DNA from: Nitzschia sp. pyKryTriq1
Taxonomy: Eukaryota > Bacillariophyta > Bacillariophyceae > Bacillariales > Bacillariaceae
Length of the DNA stretch: 64,000 nt
Direction: 5' to 3'
Assembly (NCBI GenBank): GCA_956465555.1
Contig: OY101127.1
Location: 434,001 to 498,000 of the forward strand
Positions within the stretch are counted from its first letter, which is position 1. The number at the start of each line of letters is the position of its first letter. Positions 30,675-41,449 of this stretch are shown one piece after another. The translations under genes were made by a program, and so were the position numbers. The notes under the pieces are model-generated. The model had not been told where the DNA came from. It was given only the letters and a program-made list of their open reading frames with translations, and searched no databases.

Positions 30675-33600
30675 ATGACAAAAATGGCGAGATGGTTGCT
30701 AGTGTTCCTAGTAGTTGCGGTCGCAGCGAGGTGCAATGGAACAGCACACGTACCAACGCCCGACGGTGATGATTTGGAGACTTGTGAGAAGCCTTCCGCC
30801 CCTGCTCATGGCTGTGATGACGATGTTTACGATACGAGTACAACTACCGAAAAAGTAGCGAACAAGTTCTCTCCTTTAACGCTGGACAAAGGTGTCCTGT
30901 CGTGGATCCACAACACCGAGAAGGGATACTACAACCGGAAACAGCAGTTTCGACACCAAGATCCAAACGACCCCTCTACACTCGCAGGAATATTTGCCAA
31001 GGAGCGCATTGAAAAAGGAGAATTGCTGTGTCGAGTTCCATGGGAGTATGTGGTAACGAGTCGGAGTCAAAGATTCGACGACGACGACGACGAGCAACTG
31101 TCGTGTTCGACAGTTCGAGAACTGGCGCGGCAGATGCGCTTGGGCAAGAAATCCAAATTCGGCCCCTACATCGAGTATCTCAAGGAGCAGCCCGAGAATC
31201 AGTTGCCCTCTATGTGGTCGAATGCGGGTAAAGCGCTGCTGCTGAAAGTTCTGGGACAAACGCAAGAAGAAAATAGTCTTTCCTTTGACGATGAATATCA
31301 CCCTGGAGTCGTCGACCTGCAGGTTTTCCATTTTCCTCCTGATGGCGCCTTGAACTGGATCGAAAGTGGTTGGTATGGCGGTTGTAAAGGCGACCCCTCT
31401 GACAAAGTGGGGAGGAAGGCTGCCATGATGGCAATTTTGCGAGCCGACGACTCTCTGATGATTCCAGCGTATGACTTTGTAAGTTGCTGATGGACTCTGA
31501 GGGATCATACCAGTACACAGCTGCTACTGGTGTATTCACCCATCAATTTATTCTTGCTCACACTCTTTTCATTGTGTCGCGTTTTATTTCCTCTAAAAGT
31601 ACAACCACCGAAATGGGGAGTATCACAATGCAGACACGACAATTGAGCACGGTCGCTTTCATGAGACTCGAGCTTTGCGAGACATCGAACGAGGGGAGCA
31701 AATTTACATAAGCTACAACCGATGCTCGGAGTGCGGAGGTCGAAAGGATGGTTATGGAACTGCTGGTACGTGCGTTTGCTGACTTTATCGTCATAATTAT
31801 GAGTCGAATTACTTTTCGATTCTGATCTTCTTTTTCCTTTGGATGAAAAAGAAATGTTTCGAGACTATGGCTTTGTCGAAGCATTTCCTCAACGATGGCA
31901 TTACTACAATCACAATGAGCTGGAGTTTGAATTGATACATGACGAGGAGAGTGGATATTACTCTGTGGAATGGGTTATTCGGCCGGAAGATGACCGTGTC
32001 GAGATTATTCGAGAATGGCTACTCGGTCAGGTCCGTCGACTGGAACGGCTGCGCCATGTGACTTCCCCAACTCAAGAAAGCGAACAAAGTGGTGTCCCTA
32101 AAAATGAGTGGGACATGATCTGGTCATTTCACAAGGCAAACATAGTGGCAATGCGGTCCGCCATCAAAGCCTTGGATGGGATCGATCGAACTTCGGCGAC
32201 AGACGAGCCGGAAGTGTCTGTGAGCGATCTGTATCACGAGTTGGTAGATAATTCGTGGAAAGCTGTCGACCTGGAGGTTTATTATTGCAACATGGACACG
32301 TTTGAACAATATCATCATGCTGAATCGGTCTCTACCTTCCTTCAAGACATTGACTTTTCTTTCAGTCGGCGTCAGCACCTTGATGTCTGTATGCACCGAA
32401 ATGAAAAGACGGCTGTGTGCTCAAGCTTCCGACCGGCGTACTACGAGTATATCGTGCATCCGGCAGCCAGTTTGGTCAAATCTGTTCGGCGCGTTATGGT
32501 CATGGGTAGCGGTGCCTCCTTCTTGGTTCACGAGGTCATGAAATACGCTTCTACCCTGGAGTTGTTGGTGGCCATCGAGGTGGATCAAACGGTGGCCCGG
32601 AAGGCCTTCCAACACTTCTACGTCGACCCTCACTTCGACGACTTACGAGTGGAATGGTGGTTTGGAGATTTCGGAGAAATTCTTTCGGTACTCCCGGAAG
32701 ATTACTGGAACTCTTTCGACCTGGTACTCATCGACACGGCCAAATCAAATTTCCGTTCGATCTTCCTGGATGGCATGGGGTACGCCGATCTTGTCCACAA
32801 GCAGGGGATCGTGGTATCTCACAACAATCACATTGGCGAATTGAGTGAATCATTTGCCTTTGCAAGTCGACTGGCCTACCATCTCAAACCGAATTGTATC
32901 CAGGTTCTGACGCTGGGCAGCCACTCGGTTGACTTCTTGCATTCAACTTCTGTGGATCACAAAATTGACTCCCTGGTCTACGAAGCTTCGTTGATGGAGG
33001 ACCATCGTCTCAGGATCTTCCATGACTTTGAACACCGTTCGGTCAACTCATCGGGAAGTAGAGGCATTGCCGCTGAAGATGAGGAATTATCCTCTAGCCT
33101 CCTTGTTGGAGTGATCGAAATGGTGGAAGTTGTCAACGTGACCAAGAATCTCGCCGATACTGTGGATGTGATACAAGCTGCCGTCACGAAACAAGGGCTC
33201 AACATTCTCTCAGCAAGTCAGCTTACATCTAGTGATTCTGCTGTCGTGGTCATGAAGGAAGGTTATATTGTTGCCCGATTGGACATCCAGCACCAGTATG
33301 TTGGGCTCGATATTAGCCTCTCGGCTAGAGTGTCGAAACTCGCCGCCTTGAAATCGTCTTTAGTCGACAATCTAGGTTCTCCGGTTTCGTCATATCATTT
33401 TGTGACCAATGGATTGGAGCAACTCGAAAGAAAGTCTCTCAGTGCTGAACAGCTTGATGATTCCGTCATGCAAAAAGCTCTAGGGTCACTTGATGCTCCT
33501 GTCGTTGAGGTCATTGTCGATGAAATACTTCAAACCAAGCTCAATTCGCTCCCAAAGCAGGCGTTGTTGATTTGTGAAAACACGACCAATTGTCTGAGTC

Positions 33601-34667
33601 GCGATCGGATCACAGACCTCAATGCTACAGAATCCTTACACCGACTTTTCATGTGTCGAAATCTACAAGATCAAAGAACGGAAGCATCTCTCCGGGATGC
33701 CATGATCGCCTGTGAACATCAAACCCGGGAGTGGATCGAGTCGACATTGGTTTCCAAGGAGATTCGTGTAGGCTTAATTGTTCTGGACGGGGGGCTATCC
33801 CGTCGATCGCTTCAAATCCTGGATGCGATTTTCAACATGGAAACAGAACCGTGGCAATCATGGATTCCTGGGCAAACTCTCTTGTTGACCTTGCCTGCCC
33901 GCCGAGATACATGGCAGGAACATCGATCATTTAGAGATCGATTTCATCCCATGGGAAGGGAGTGGAAAACGCCTCAAACTACAGATGCTTCGGTCAAGGC
34001 CGAGTTCCTCGTCACTGACAGAGACGAGCTGCCGCTCGCTAAGTTTGGCGTGGTCTCGCACGGAGGAGAAGATACCCTTGGTTCGATACAAGACTTAGAG
34101 GCCAATCTCGCTCAGAAACTAAGTCAGTTGGAGTACAAAGTCCAACTCATCCAGCTGCAAGGGCAACCGCTTGAAACGAGCGACATTCCTCCGGCACGCA
34201 ACTTTGATCACTACGAATATGCTCCCTCCGATAAAACTCCCAGCTCTCCTATCATTCTAGGTGGAGCCCAGGCCCTTTTCCAAGTCGACTTTGTGCAGAA
34301 AGTCTCCCCGCATATAACGGTGGATATGCTTTCGACGTTTGTTGGCGACGCTCTCCAAGTCATGGGCGCGACGACGATTCTTCAGACGCATATCTCTGGC
34401 GACAACCACAACGTGGTGGTTGTCGAATGCGAAAAGGGAAATGTGGTTGTGGTCTTGGATCCAGAACACAACAGCATGGATTTCAACTTTTTTTCTCCGT
34501 GCCATAAGTACGAAGCGTGTGTCGCTGACGATTTGTTCCTTTTTGTCAATGCGCTGGTCCGTCAGTCCTCCGAGTTGGCGATATTTTCACTGGAATTTTT
34601 TCCGCGAGGCACTGGAAAAGTCATGAACTTTGCTCCCGGCCAAAAGGGTAATGTTGAGGAGGAATAG
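30675..34667 (+). CDS. SET / spermidine-synthase-like / AdoMetDC-like fusion protein, copy B
   Basis: Exons 30675-31478, 31600-31765 and 31852-34667 give 1,261 residues. The N-terminus (MTKMARWLLVFLVVAVAA) is a signal peptide. The SET part has AGIFAKERIEKGELLCRVPW, MIPAYDFYNHRNG and LRDIERGEQIYISYN, then DYGFVEAFPQRWHYY. The aminopropyltransferase-like core is near residues 535-640: VMVMGSGASFLVHEVMKY, AIEVDQ, LRVEWWFGD and FDLVLIDTAKS. The nucleotide-binding G-G-G-D-S of copy A is G-S-G-A-S here. The first AdoMetDC-like part (VVVMKEGYIVARL, near 780) and the C-terminal one (VVVVECEKGNVVVVLD, ending PRGTGKVMNF) match copy A block by block. Copy B lacks the long acidic tail. The first intron sits 11 coding bases later than in copy A; the second is at the same place. 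So the genes are old duplicates that have diverged in likely active-site residues. Confidence 0.85.
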
Positions 34668-34848
34668 GGCATGCAGTGGCATAATGATAATATTGTTCAG
34701 CTAGAATAGGATAGGGGATGGAGCATTTGTGAATTCTTGAAAATGTTATTTGATACTGTACGCACTACATTATTTACGTTTTCCACGCGTGTCCGATGAA
34801 AACGGAACACTGGTCCTGCTACCGACAGAACCAAGTGCCGATGGTAGT

Positions 34849-35562
34849 CTACTGGGTGCTGTCGGCTTGCTTTTCCACATTGACCATGTTGCACACAATT
34901 GCGACGATACAATGCAAGGCTATGTCGGACCCCTTTGCCAAATGCATTTTGAGTTGGTGTCGACGACTGGTGTGTTCCCAGACCCACCAGCCGACGAGCG
35001 GCGGATGCAAGGCGTTGTCCAGCAGCACGGGCACTTGTTTGGAGGGCACAAAAGATTGAAATTGGGCGGTAAGACTAGATATTTCTTCGCATTTCAAAAT
35101 GGGTGGCTCTTCTTCCTTCTTGACTTCTCCCTTGGGGTCCGCTTCGCTCGGGGCATAGAGGTGAACTTCCCCGTGATATTTGTTCCAAGTAATATCGATT
35201 TGGGCCTTAGCATAGAGTCCGTTGAACGACGCTTCTTGATCGGCCCAGTTGGGAGCGTACGAGTAAATGATCCATTCGGCGCGCGCCTTGTCGGTTTGAA
35301 CGCAAAAGAGCTTGTTGCCCTTGGGATCCATCAAATCGAACCATTTCGTGGTTCCTTCAATGCCCTTCGAACCGTACAGAAATGCGTCAGCATCGTCGCG
35401 AACTTCGAAATCTCGCTGATTTACAACGTTGTCCTTCTTTAGAGTCAAAATAGTGTGCTCCGAAGTGGGTGGACGACCATCCAACGTCTCGCTCGCTTCC
35501 CGCAAGCCTCCGTCGTTCTTGTCCCAGTCCGTGTCTGCAAAGTGTGAAGAAGCTCCGCCCAT
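34849..35562 (-). CDS. LURP-one/tubby-C-terminal-like protein, possibly N-myristoylated
   Basis: Single exon, 237 residues. The middle reads DFEVRDDADAFLYGSKG, KWFDLMDPKGNKLFCVQTDK, and ADQEASFNGLYAKAQI, an alternating strand pattern with F-x-V-x-D and x-L-x-D-x-x-G-(N/K)-x-L turns like LURP-one-related (LOR) proteins, which share the tubby/scramblase fold. The identification rests on this pattern only. The start at 35562 gives MGGASSHFAD, a good N-myristoylation context (Gly2, Ser6), which suggests membrane attachment. The final 40 residues have no clear fold. Function is unknown; LOR proteins in other lineages take part in defence or phospholipid handling. Confidence 0.5.
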   Translation of the reverse strand: MGGASSHFADTDWDKNDGGLREASETLDGRPPTSEHTILTLKKDNVVNQRDFEVRDDADAFLYGSKGIEGTTKWFDLMDPKGNKLFCVQTDKARAEWIIYSYAPNWADQEASFNGLYAKAQIDITWNKYHGEVHLYAPSEADPKGEVKKEEEPPILKCEEISSLTAQFQSFVPSKQVPVLLDNALHPPLVGWWVWEHTSRRHQLKMHLAKGSDIALHCIVAIVCNMVNVEKQADSTQ

Positions 35563-35730
35563 GATATGCAATATTATGTTGTGTGGTAATTGAACTTTGC
35601 AGGAAGGAAACGCCGAATTATTTTACCGGTATGGGTGGATCATTGTGTTTGACGCCGCCGCAACGATCGATTGTGGCAAACGCCTGTAGCGACGGAACAG
35701 TGGGGGGTGCAGCGGACAGTAGCTGTTGTA

Positions 35731-35878
35731 CTGTGGTCGTAGTCGGGGAACAAGGACGGAGGAGGGCCAGACCTTGGCAATATTGAAAGCCGCCGCGCAA
35801 GTCGCTTCTCTCGGCCTCTCTCGAGCAGCAAGAGAGCCAACGCTCGGAGCAGCAAGAGAGTCGAGAGAGAGCGATGAC
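35731..35878 (+). repeat. Dispersed repeat, copy 1
   Basis: Matches 45674-45820 in the same orientation, from CTGTGGTCGTAGTCGGGGAA to GAGAGAGAGCGATGAC. It includes the core GGGGAACAAGGACGGAGGAG and a GAGCAGCAAGAGAG duplication. The sequence just left of it (ATTGTGGCAAACGCCTGTAG) is also shared with 41000-41075, so the full repeat is longer than this block. Confidence 0.8.
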
Positions 35879-36195
35879 CAATGTATGATGTGGTGTGCGA
35901 CGTGTGTTTTAGTCCGAACGCATTCATACATACCCATGCATGGAATCTTACTTTTTCAAAAGGAGAAAAAATTTTGATCAGTTTGTCTGTCGGATTGGAT
36001 GAAGAGTCCTCGTGAGGCCAATTGGACCCGACCTTTTGTACTGGGGTCTACGTAAATCGTCGTAGGAGGGGCCAATTTGGGCCAATAATGCGATTCAAGG
36101 GTATACATATCCAATCGATAGAATAGGCAAATCCAATCTCTAAAATTACTCAACGGTTCTATGTCCTAAGCGACTCTGACTAATCTCGAGTTTGA

Positions 36196-36334
36196 GACGA
36201 AAGTTTACTTTACTTGAGACAGGTTCGTGTATCGGAAGATCAGACGAACTACTAGTACTACTACACGACACGGGACTGAGGAAGTGGTCCCACGAGTCAT
36301 CAGTCAGCTGACGAAGTACAGACTACGGAGATTT
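36196..36334 (+). repeat. Dispersed repeat related to 17811-18000
   Basis: Shares AAGTTTACTTTACTTGAGA, GGAAGTGGTCCCAC, and ACAGACTACGGAGATTT with the copy at 17.8 kb. This copy lacks both the 36-base internal duplication and the ACCGGTAC insertion seen there. Confidence 0.75.
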
Positions 36335-36420
36335 CAACAGAGTGACAAGACCGCGCGTCGATAGAATGGGTCCTGACCTTGTCCCGTGCGCCTGATCATC
36401 GCAACATGACCAAAGCAGCC

Positions 36421-36449
36421 CATCATCATCATCATCATCATCATCATCC
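36421..36449 (+). repeat. CAT microsatellite
   Basis: An almost pure (CAT)n run of about nine units just upstream of the membrane-protein gene. No coding frame is assigned to it because the first ATG of that gene lies at 36516. Confidence 0.85.
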
Positions 36450-36515
36450 GCTGGCCCCGCGGCCATTGTGGTGCTGCTGGATCACGAACGATCTTCAATT
36501 GGCAGTAAAGAGTCA

Positions 36516-37316
36516 ATGATGATCGAGCCGCTGCTGCTTCCGTCGTCGTCGCAAGACGAAGAGAGAAGCAAACCTTCCGCTGGTAGTTTCTCGTTCGTCT
36601 TCCGGAAAGCCAAAAGTGTACTTCGACTCAAGTTCCTAATGGTTGGCTTGGTCCTAGGTCTCACTGTAGAGCTGCTCCTGGTATTGAAGTCGACGAAAGT
36701 TATGAAAGGAGATGGTGAACAGGCCGCGTTCACCGCATATGGCGATGTCACGATTCCTTTCGAGAACCACGAGGCAAACAACAACAGTCAAGCACACATC
36801 CAGTGGTTTCTTTCGGGATGCTTCTGGCATGAGATTTCATATCTCTGTGCAGACGTATTGCTCGTGACCTATCTCTTCCTCTTGGCTAGACACACGAGGA
36901 ACGCTTGGGTGGACACCATCACGGCCAACAACCCAGCAAATACTAATACTGGTCGAGATGATTCGTGTATCCCCTGGGCCATGTCAAGTCCTGTTGGCTG
37001 GGAACATGCCGTCGCAGCCTCGAACTTTCTCACCGGAGTAGTCCTCGGTGCTATGACAACCCTCACCACTATATTTGGACCCAAGATCCTCCCCACAAAG
37101 CTGCCGCATGCGATCTTGGCTATCTTCGTGGGTATCTTTACATGCTTCCTCGCAAAGGCGACGATGCTTGCGACGTTTGCGGCCTTTGCAAGTTGGAAGA
37201 GTAGCGCTGAGGACGAGGATCACGACGAGCAGAAAAAAGGTCCTCATCAATACGAAGGTCCACCACCCTCGTACAGTATTGCATCTATCGTACGAGGACG
37301 ATCCCAACGAGGATAG
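36516..37316 (+). CDS. Multi-pass membrane protein of unknown function
   Basis: Single exon, 266 residues. About four hydrophobic segments are visible: FLMVGLVLGLTVELLLVL (near 45-62), SYLCADVLLVTYLFLLA (about 108-125), FLTGVVLGAMTTLTTIF (about 172-188) and ILAIFVGIFTCFLAKATMLA (about 202-220). The N- and C-termini are polar, and the tail ends in a proline/tyrosine stretch (GPPPSYSIAS) reminiscent of PPxY-like motifs. I do not recognise the family. The open frame extends upstream to 36468 without an ATG; the ATG at 36516 opens MMIEPLLLPSS. Confidence 0.6.
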   Translation: MMIEPLLLPSSSQDEERSKPSAGSFSFVFRKAKSVLRLKFLMVGLVLGLTVELLLVLKSTKVMKGDGEQAAFTAYGDVTIPFENHEANNNSQAHIQWFLSGCFWHEISYLCADVLLVTYLFLLARHTRNAWVDTITANNPANTNTGRDDSCIPWAMSSPVGWEHAVAASNFLTGVVLGAMTTLTTIFGPKILPTKLPHAILAIFVGIFTCFLAKATMLATFAAFASWKSSAEDEDHDEQKKGPHQYEGPPPSYSIASIVRGRSQRG

Positions 37317-37971
37317 GAAACCTGCCTTCGGCCTCTTTTTGAAGGGGTACGTGGCGTTTTGAAGTGGTCATCACAAGTCGTCCTTCGCCGGTTTATCGGA
37401 CCATCACATACTATTGTTACGACCCCTATCTATGGCTCACCAAACGTGTCTCTTTAAAAAGTAATGCACCAACATCGAGTATATAATACTATAGCTTTAC
37501 TCAATTCAAATCGTAATCCGATTTCTCTACCACCTGCTCAAGTGAGATCTAGCTAGTTGAATATACGCTCCTTTTGTACGAGGAAGAAATAGATGTGCCA
37601 GCAGAGGACTCTTGATTGGACGACCGTTGACCGCATAGTTTAAAAAGGTGAGTTATGATGCCATAGCAGTGTTTCGTCTGGCGTAGGACTGCCCTTTTTG
37701 GATGACATTGTTTGTACTTGCTGTTTGCCTTTTTATTAATGGCAGTTGTGCTCAAATATATGCATGGTGCGGAACGGCCGCCCGACTTCTACAAGTCATG
37801 AGCAAACCGACAGCTCGATGGTTTTACGTTCTTACGCCGAGTTTCAAAGATAACAAAACTTGAAAAGATCCGAGCAGTTCTACTAGAGTAGTAAATGCTG
37901 TGATGTACTCGTACAATACGCAGTAGCCGGAATGTTCGACAACGCTATGATTCTTCCACGAGAGTCTCAGG
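37317..37971. other. Convergent intergenic region
   Basis: Lies between two convergent genes (membrane protein and SNF2 ATPase), so it holds two 3' regions. No gene, RNA or repeat is recognised. Confidence 0.5.
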
Positions 37972-40773
37972 TTAGGTACCGTTAGGGACGAGGACGGTCG
38001 GTTGATAAAACGATGATTTTGAAATGATAGAGGCCACCAGCTTGGGAATATTGATACTGGCGGAAGAGGAGTCACCATTTGTCATGCCGCACTTTGTGAG
38101 CACAGCTTTGGAAGCTTGATTCTTCTCTTCCAGCATTTTATCCAGCTGAGAGTCAAACTCAAAGGCAGTCATCCAAATGGACCTGGTGTGCTTCTCTTGA
38201 CCGATTCGACGGATTCTATCTTCGGCTTGTAAAAGCTCTCCCGGTGTCCATGGTCGATCAAGAAAAATAATAGTTCTGGCTTTGGTCAATGTAATACCGA
38301 CACCACCAGCGCCAAAAGTGGCGACAAATACTGCATAGTGCTCATTCTGTTGAGTCAAGCAACGTCGAGGTGAGAAACTGCATACTCGATCGATTGAGAA
38401 AAGGTCCATACTGTATTACATGAGACTCACCTGAAAGCCATCCACCAGGTCTTGTCGCTTCTTTGCTGGCGTTTCACCGGTGAGAAGTGCCGTTGTCCAT
38501 CCACAGCCTTCTAAATGTTTGTATATCGACGATGCCGCCTTAGCAAAGTTAGTAAATATGACGATCGAGGCCTCGTCCTCCAAAATCTTCTTAGCGACTT
38601 CTGCCGTGGCCCCAATTTTTGCAAAGGTACAGATAACTCTCAATTCCTGAGTCGAACCCAATAATGCTTTGTTATCGAGATCCTTGTTAGACTTCATGGC
38701 CTCTTTGAGCTGTGCCAGGTTCTTCACTTTCTCGTTGTATTGCTTCTGGAAGCTAGCGCTCACTGGTACATTGCGCGTCTCCCGTTTCATGGGTGGCAAT
38801 TCCTTGAGGTATTCATCTTTGGTCATGTGTAGGAGGTTAGACTCGATCATTCGATGTAGTTGCTTCAAGTTTGCTTGTCCACTGGCGATCCACTGCTGGC
38901 CCCGACCAAAGGAGGCCATACGACCTTGGCAGAAATGGCGTTCGTAGGCTTTCTGGTGTCTCCCCAGTGGATGGCAAACAGCTTTCAACAGAGGGAACAA
39001 GTTGCAAGGTTTTCCATTCTTCATGGGAGTCCCAGTAAGAAGCAGCACGCCCACGCACCTTTTGTCTTCAACAAGTTTGAGGGCTGCCCGAGTGCGATTA
39101 GAATCCATCGACTGCATGTTGTGGGCCTCGTCGAAAATAGCCACGAAATTCTCCACAGCTCGATCGACTGCGTTTGGAATCTTTGCCCAGGTGGCGATCG
39201 ACATATCCAAGGAGTCTTTGGACGCTTTCTTTTCATCTTCGACTCGAAGACCAGCAGCCGCTTCGGCGGTTCGTTTCCATTCACTCTTAACAGAAACCGG
39301 ACAAACAACAAGTATTTTGAGTCCATTGAAAGACTCTTTGAACGCTCTAGACCACACGCATCCAATCAGGGTCTTTCCAAGACCCATATCCAACGCGAGA
39401 ATAACGCGACGCTTCATCAATCCCTTGAGAATGGCTCGCTTTTGATGGCGGTACAGAGTCCAGCCGTTCAAGAGGGGCTGTTCCAGCCTGGCATTTGTTG
39501 TCAATTTATTTCGATATTCGTCTTTGATGGGCTTGATGCTGCTTGGGTCGTAGACGAGTTCAGGAGGTAATTGCGCCTCCCCAGGGAGCTCGGGTCGGCA
39601 ACTGGTGGCGGATGCACTTTGAAAGGACTTTTGACTCGAAATAGGGTTACTTGGGGCGGCACCTTCGGTTTTTGCTGTTGTCCAAGAAATTGGACGCATC
39701 AATGCCGCCATTTGGTTGCTGTTGTTGGACTTAGCCGGTGGCAATAAGGTGTCCACAGCCTTTTGGGCCACTGTTGCGCGGGACGGGGTGTCGATGACTA
39801 CAACCTCTGCTTCCTTCGATCCACTTGTCACTGGAGCAGTAGCTTGTGTGCGAGCGGGTGGGTCGATGACAAAAATCTGGGGGTCCGTTGACGAGGATTC
39901 ATTGGGGGTGCGACTATTCGTCATGGGAGATCGCTTTGTCGGCGTACCCGAACTGGTCAAAGCCTCTCGTGATTGATATGGATTGTTGGAAACGGGAACC
40001 GCTCTTTGACCCGAGCGGCACGGATTACATGAAACCAGAGACCCTTTTGGGGCTGGTGGATGGATAGCAACAACAGCCTCGGATTCCGTCGATGATTCTC
40101 CCGAAGAACGATTATCCATCGATTTTGGCTGCCTTGTCGGAGAACATGAGGACGCAATCGTATCGTTGCGCGATTGATAGGGGTTGAAAGTGATTTGCTT
40201 CGGCAGAGAAGTGACTGGATGGGACGGCATTTTTGGAGTTTCCGGGAGATCAACAAATAGTTCCCTTGGTTTGGAAGCATTTGTGCCAGTAGGTCGAGAC
40301 TTGTATGGATTGTTTGTAGGTGGCAAGAAAGGGACGCAAACTGAGTTGACTACGGTCGACGAGTTCGGTAGGGTGCGTCTGATGGGTCCTCTGGCGGATG
40401 ACTTAATGTAAGGATTGATCGGAGAGGAAGAAGGGGGTTTTCGTATACTGCTGAGGCCACTACTAGCACCCGCACCCTTGGGTTTCAAATAAGGATTTAC
40501 GCTAGGCAAGGTAGCATGTACAGGCGCTGAGCCGGGCAGGTTGTTGTCCAGACTAGCCGTCTTCTCCGATGATTGATAAAATCCAGCGACCTGATGACTC
40601 GGAGGGCGATAGACATTCTGTCCGTTTCGGAATTGGTTACCACTGCTGTTTGTTGACCCTTCGTTTGATTCCAAGGCCTGAGGGCGTTTCGACAGAAGAG
40701 GCTTCGAGCTGCCCTCTCGAGGGCGCTTCAACGAAACTGATGATTCCTTCATGTTTTGAAGATTTTCCACCAT
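37972..40773 (-). CDS. SNF2-family DNA-dependent ATPase (SMARCAL1-like)
   Basis: Exons 40773-38431 and 38346-37972 encode 905 residues. The helicase motifs are all seen: LYRHQKRAILKGLMKRR and LDMGLGKT (motif I), LVVCPVSVKSEW (Ia), IFDEAHNM (II, DEAH), LLTGTPMKNGKP (III), IVIFTNFAKA (IV), then across the intron FVATFGAGGVGITLTKA (V) and RPWTPGELLQAEDRIRRIGQ (VI). Joining the exons in phase gives DGFQNEHYAVFVATFG. The overall pattern is closest to the SMARCAL1/HARP group, which reanneal DNA at stalled forks, but the HARP domain was not identified. The N-terminal 400 residues are disordered and carry repeated N-P-Y-(Q/K)-S-(R) motifs (INPYIKS, NPYKSRP, NPYQSRN, NPYQSRE, VNPYLKP). Nuclear location is expected. 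Confidence 0.85.
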
Positions 40774-40775
40774 AC

Positions 40776-41449
40776 TTCGTTGCAGCTATTTTCAAAGTAA
40801 GAAGTAGTCCAATTGATGTTCGCTACTACCGGTAGAGTAGTCTAGATAATGAATACCAGAGGTGCGTGGATGGAGTATGCGATATGAAACAAGAGACAAG
40901 CACAAAACACAAAACACAAAACATAATATTTTTGAATCCCCATGTCGGTCGGGGTGTTTAAATATCTACCAACAACGGACAGACGCGAGATGCATTCACG
41001 ATTGTGGCAATGAGCAAACGCCTACAGTACCAGGTACACATACGGTGGTAGCGACGGAACAGTGTGGTGCATCGGATGTGTACGTGACCAGGTACCGTAC
41101 CAGTACTCGTACCGTACCGCACCGGTACTGTATGTAGCTCTGTTGTACCGGTAGCAACAACCTTGAAACCGTCAAAACCGTGGTGACGTCACCGGCGCTC
41201 CAAGGTCTGTCTGTCACCCACACCCACCATCATTCTTGCGCTGCCAGCGCCAAACCACTCTCGGACTCGGACATTCAAAAGGTTACTATTAGTATATCTA
41301 CTACTACTACCGGTACTACAACTACTACTCACTCTGGTAGTAGAGAGAGCTGTTTTGTCTTCTGAAGCCGCTTAGCTCCTTCCTCTCCCACATCCAACAC
41401 AAAAGCATCCCTAAATTATACATATCAACCCCAGGCGATTGTTACCGAG
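40776..41449. other. Divergent intergenic region with repeat motifs
   Basis: Separates the SNF2 gene and the CRAL-TRIO/DUF6824 gene, so both promoters should lie here. It contains a fragment of the dispersed repeat also seen near 35665-35720, interrupted by a GGTACC-type insertion, then a cluster of ACCGGTAC motifs to 41160 and CTACTA-rich sequence. Confidence 0.5.

Larger units (their letters stand above)
35563..36515. other. Intergenic region with dispersed repeats
   Basis: No gene is supported. It holds two dispersed repeats (35731-35878 and 36196-36334) and a CAT microsatellite (36421-36449). The rest is unremarkable. Confidence 0.5.
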
